From positions 1 through 5,816 of the forward strand of contig JAIOXC010000091.1 of assembly GCA_021741795.1 (NCBI GenBank): DNA of 5,816 bases, in the 5' to 3' direction. Source of the stretch: Ilumatobacteraceae bacterium (GTDB taxonomy: Bacteria > Actinomycetota > Acidimicrobiia > Acidimicrobiales > Ilumatobacteraceae). Shown here one piece after another: positions 5,710 to 5,816 of this stretch (its first letter is position 1; every line of letters starts with the position of its first letter). The translations under genes were made by a program, and so were the position numbers. The notes under the pieces were generated by a model, which was not told where the DNA came from, made no database searches, and saw nothing but the letters and a program-made list of their open reading frames with translations.

Positions 5710-5715
5710 AGCGTA
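5710..5715 (-). promoter_or_regulatory. Candidate -10 element of the trans-sulfuration enzyme (leaderless)
   Basis: On the minus strand TACGCT (TANNNT) ends 6 bases before the ATG at 5703, the same spacing as for rpmB, and no Shine-Dalgarno is present. A second option is TATAAA on the minus strand (5749-5744), which would give a leader of about 30 bases. Confidence 0.4.
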
Positions 5716-5743
5716 ACGAAGTACGACTCTGCAGAAGGTTCGC

Positions 5744-5752
5744 TTTATATAT
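5744..5752. promoter_or_regulatory. AT-rich core TTTATATAT, possible -10 for tRNA and/or the divergent enzyme gene
   Basis: This is the only AT-rich stretch in the 79-base gap. On the plus strand TTATAT or TATATA would start transcription about 25 bases before the tRNA, leaving a 5' leader for RNase P. On the minus strand it reads TATAAA. No -35 box is convincing on either strand. Confidence 0.35.
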
Positions 5753-5782
5753 CCCTGTAGCCTGCATGCGTAGCTTGTCTAC

Positions 5783-5816
5783 GGCGACGTGGCCGAATGG
5801 TTAGGCATGGGCCTGC
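5783..5816 (+). tRNA. tRNA-Cys (anticodon GCA expected), 5' part cut by window end
   Basis: The acceptor 5' strand GGCGACG (5783-5789) is followed by TG (positions 8-9) and a D-arm GCC-GAATGGTTA-GGC (5792-5806) with the conserved GG of the D-loop. Then come A26, the anticodon-stem 5' strand TGGGC (5808-5812) and loop bases C, T33, G34, C35, where the window ends. The anticodon therefore begins GC. GCA (Cys) is preferred because the GGCCGAxTGG-TTAGGCA D-arm and the CTGC loop resemble actinobacterial tRNA-Cys. The D-loop is too short for a typical tRNA-Ser(GCU), and the acceptor stem does not look like tRNA-Gly(GCC). The 3' half is not visible, so stem pairing cannot be confirmed. Confidence 0.8.

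Noticed and set aside
5783..5816. tRNA-Ser(GCU) instead of tRNA-Cys
   Set aside because: Serine tRNAs have a longer D-loop than GAATGGTTA. The visible half fits tRNA-Cys better, though the last anticodon base lies outside the window.

Overview
The window looks like chromosomal DNA of an actinomycete-type bacterium (Actinomycetota). The evidence is an F420-type LLM oxidoreductase end, cysteine-free ('C-minus') ribosomal proteins L31, L28 and L33 of the kind seen in actinobacteria, and several genes whose start codon lies 6-8 bases after a TANNNT-like -10 element with no Shine-Dalgarno sequence (the leaderless layout common in that phylum). A freshwater or marine lineage of moderate GC, such as Acidimicrobiia, would fit, but that is inference. 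No mobile element, CRISPR array, phage gene or rRNA is visible.

Layout. Bases 1-431 (+) are the C-terminal end of a flavin/F420-dependent LLM-class oxidoreductase. It runs tail to tail, with zero bases between stop codons, into a nucleoside hydrolase on the minus strand (432-1373). Diverging from that hydrolase is a ribokinase (about 1440-2333, +), which overlaps by 4 bases (ATGA) a group II PLP-dependent decarboxylase (2330-3736, +). A short convergent gap with a 7-bp hairpin leads to L31 type B (3758-4045, -). L31 diverges from rpmB-rpmG (L28, 4092-4328; L33, 4340-4510, +) across a very compact intergenic region with overlapping, oppositely oriented -10 elements and a near-palindrome. A UUCG-loop hairpin ends the rpmG side and faces the stop of a Cys/Met-metabolism (trans-sulfuration) PLP enzyme on the minus strand (4537-5703). 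The window closes with the first 34 bases of a tRNA, most likely tRNA-Cys, diverging from that enzyme.

How the genes fit together. The hydrolase frees ribose from nucleosides and the divergent ribokinase would phosphorylate it to ribose-5-phosphate, which makes a plausible nucleoside-salvage pair. The decarboxylase is translationally coupled to the ribokinase, but its substrate cannot be read from sequence. L31, L28 and L33 here all lack the zinc-binding cysteine pairs, so this is a zinc-independent ribosomal protein cluster.

The gene families are ordinary and no clearly new system was found. The points most worth checking are the shared core of the L31/L28 divergent promoters, the apparent lack of a tyrosine in the decarboxylase catalytic loop, and the ambiguous ribokinase start.
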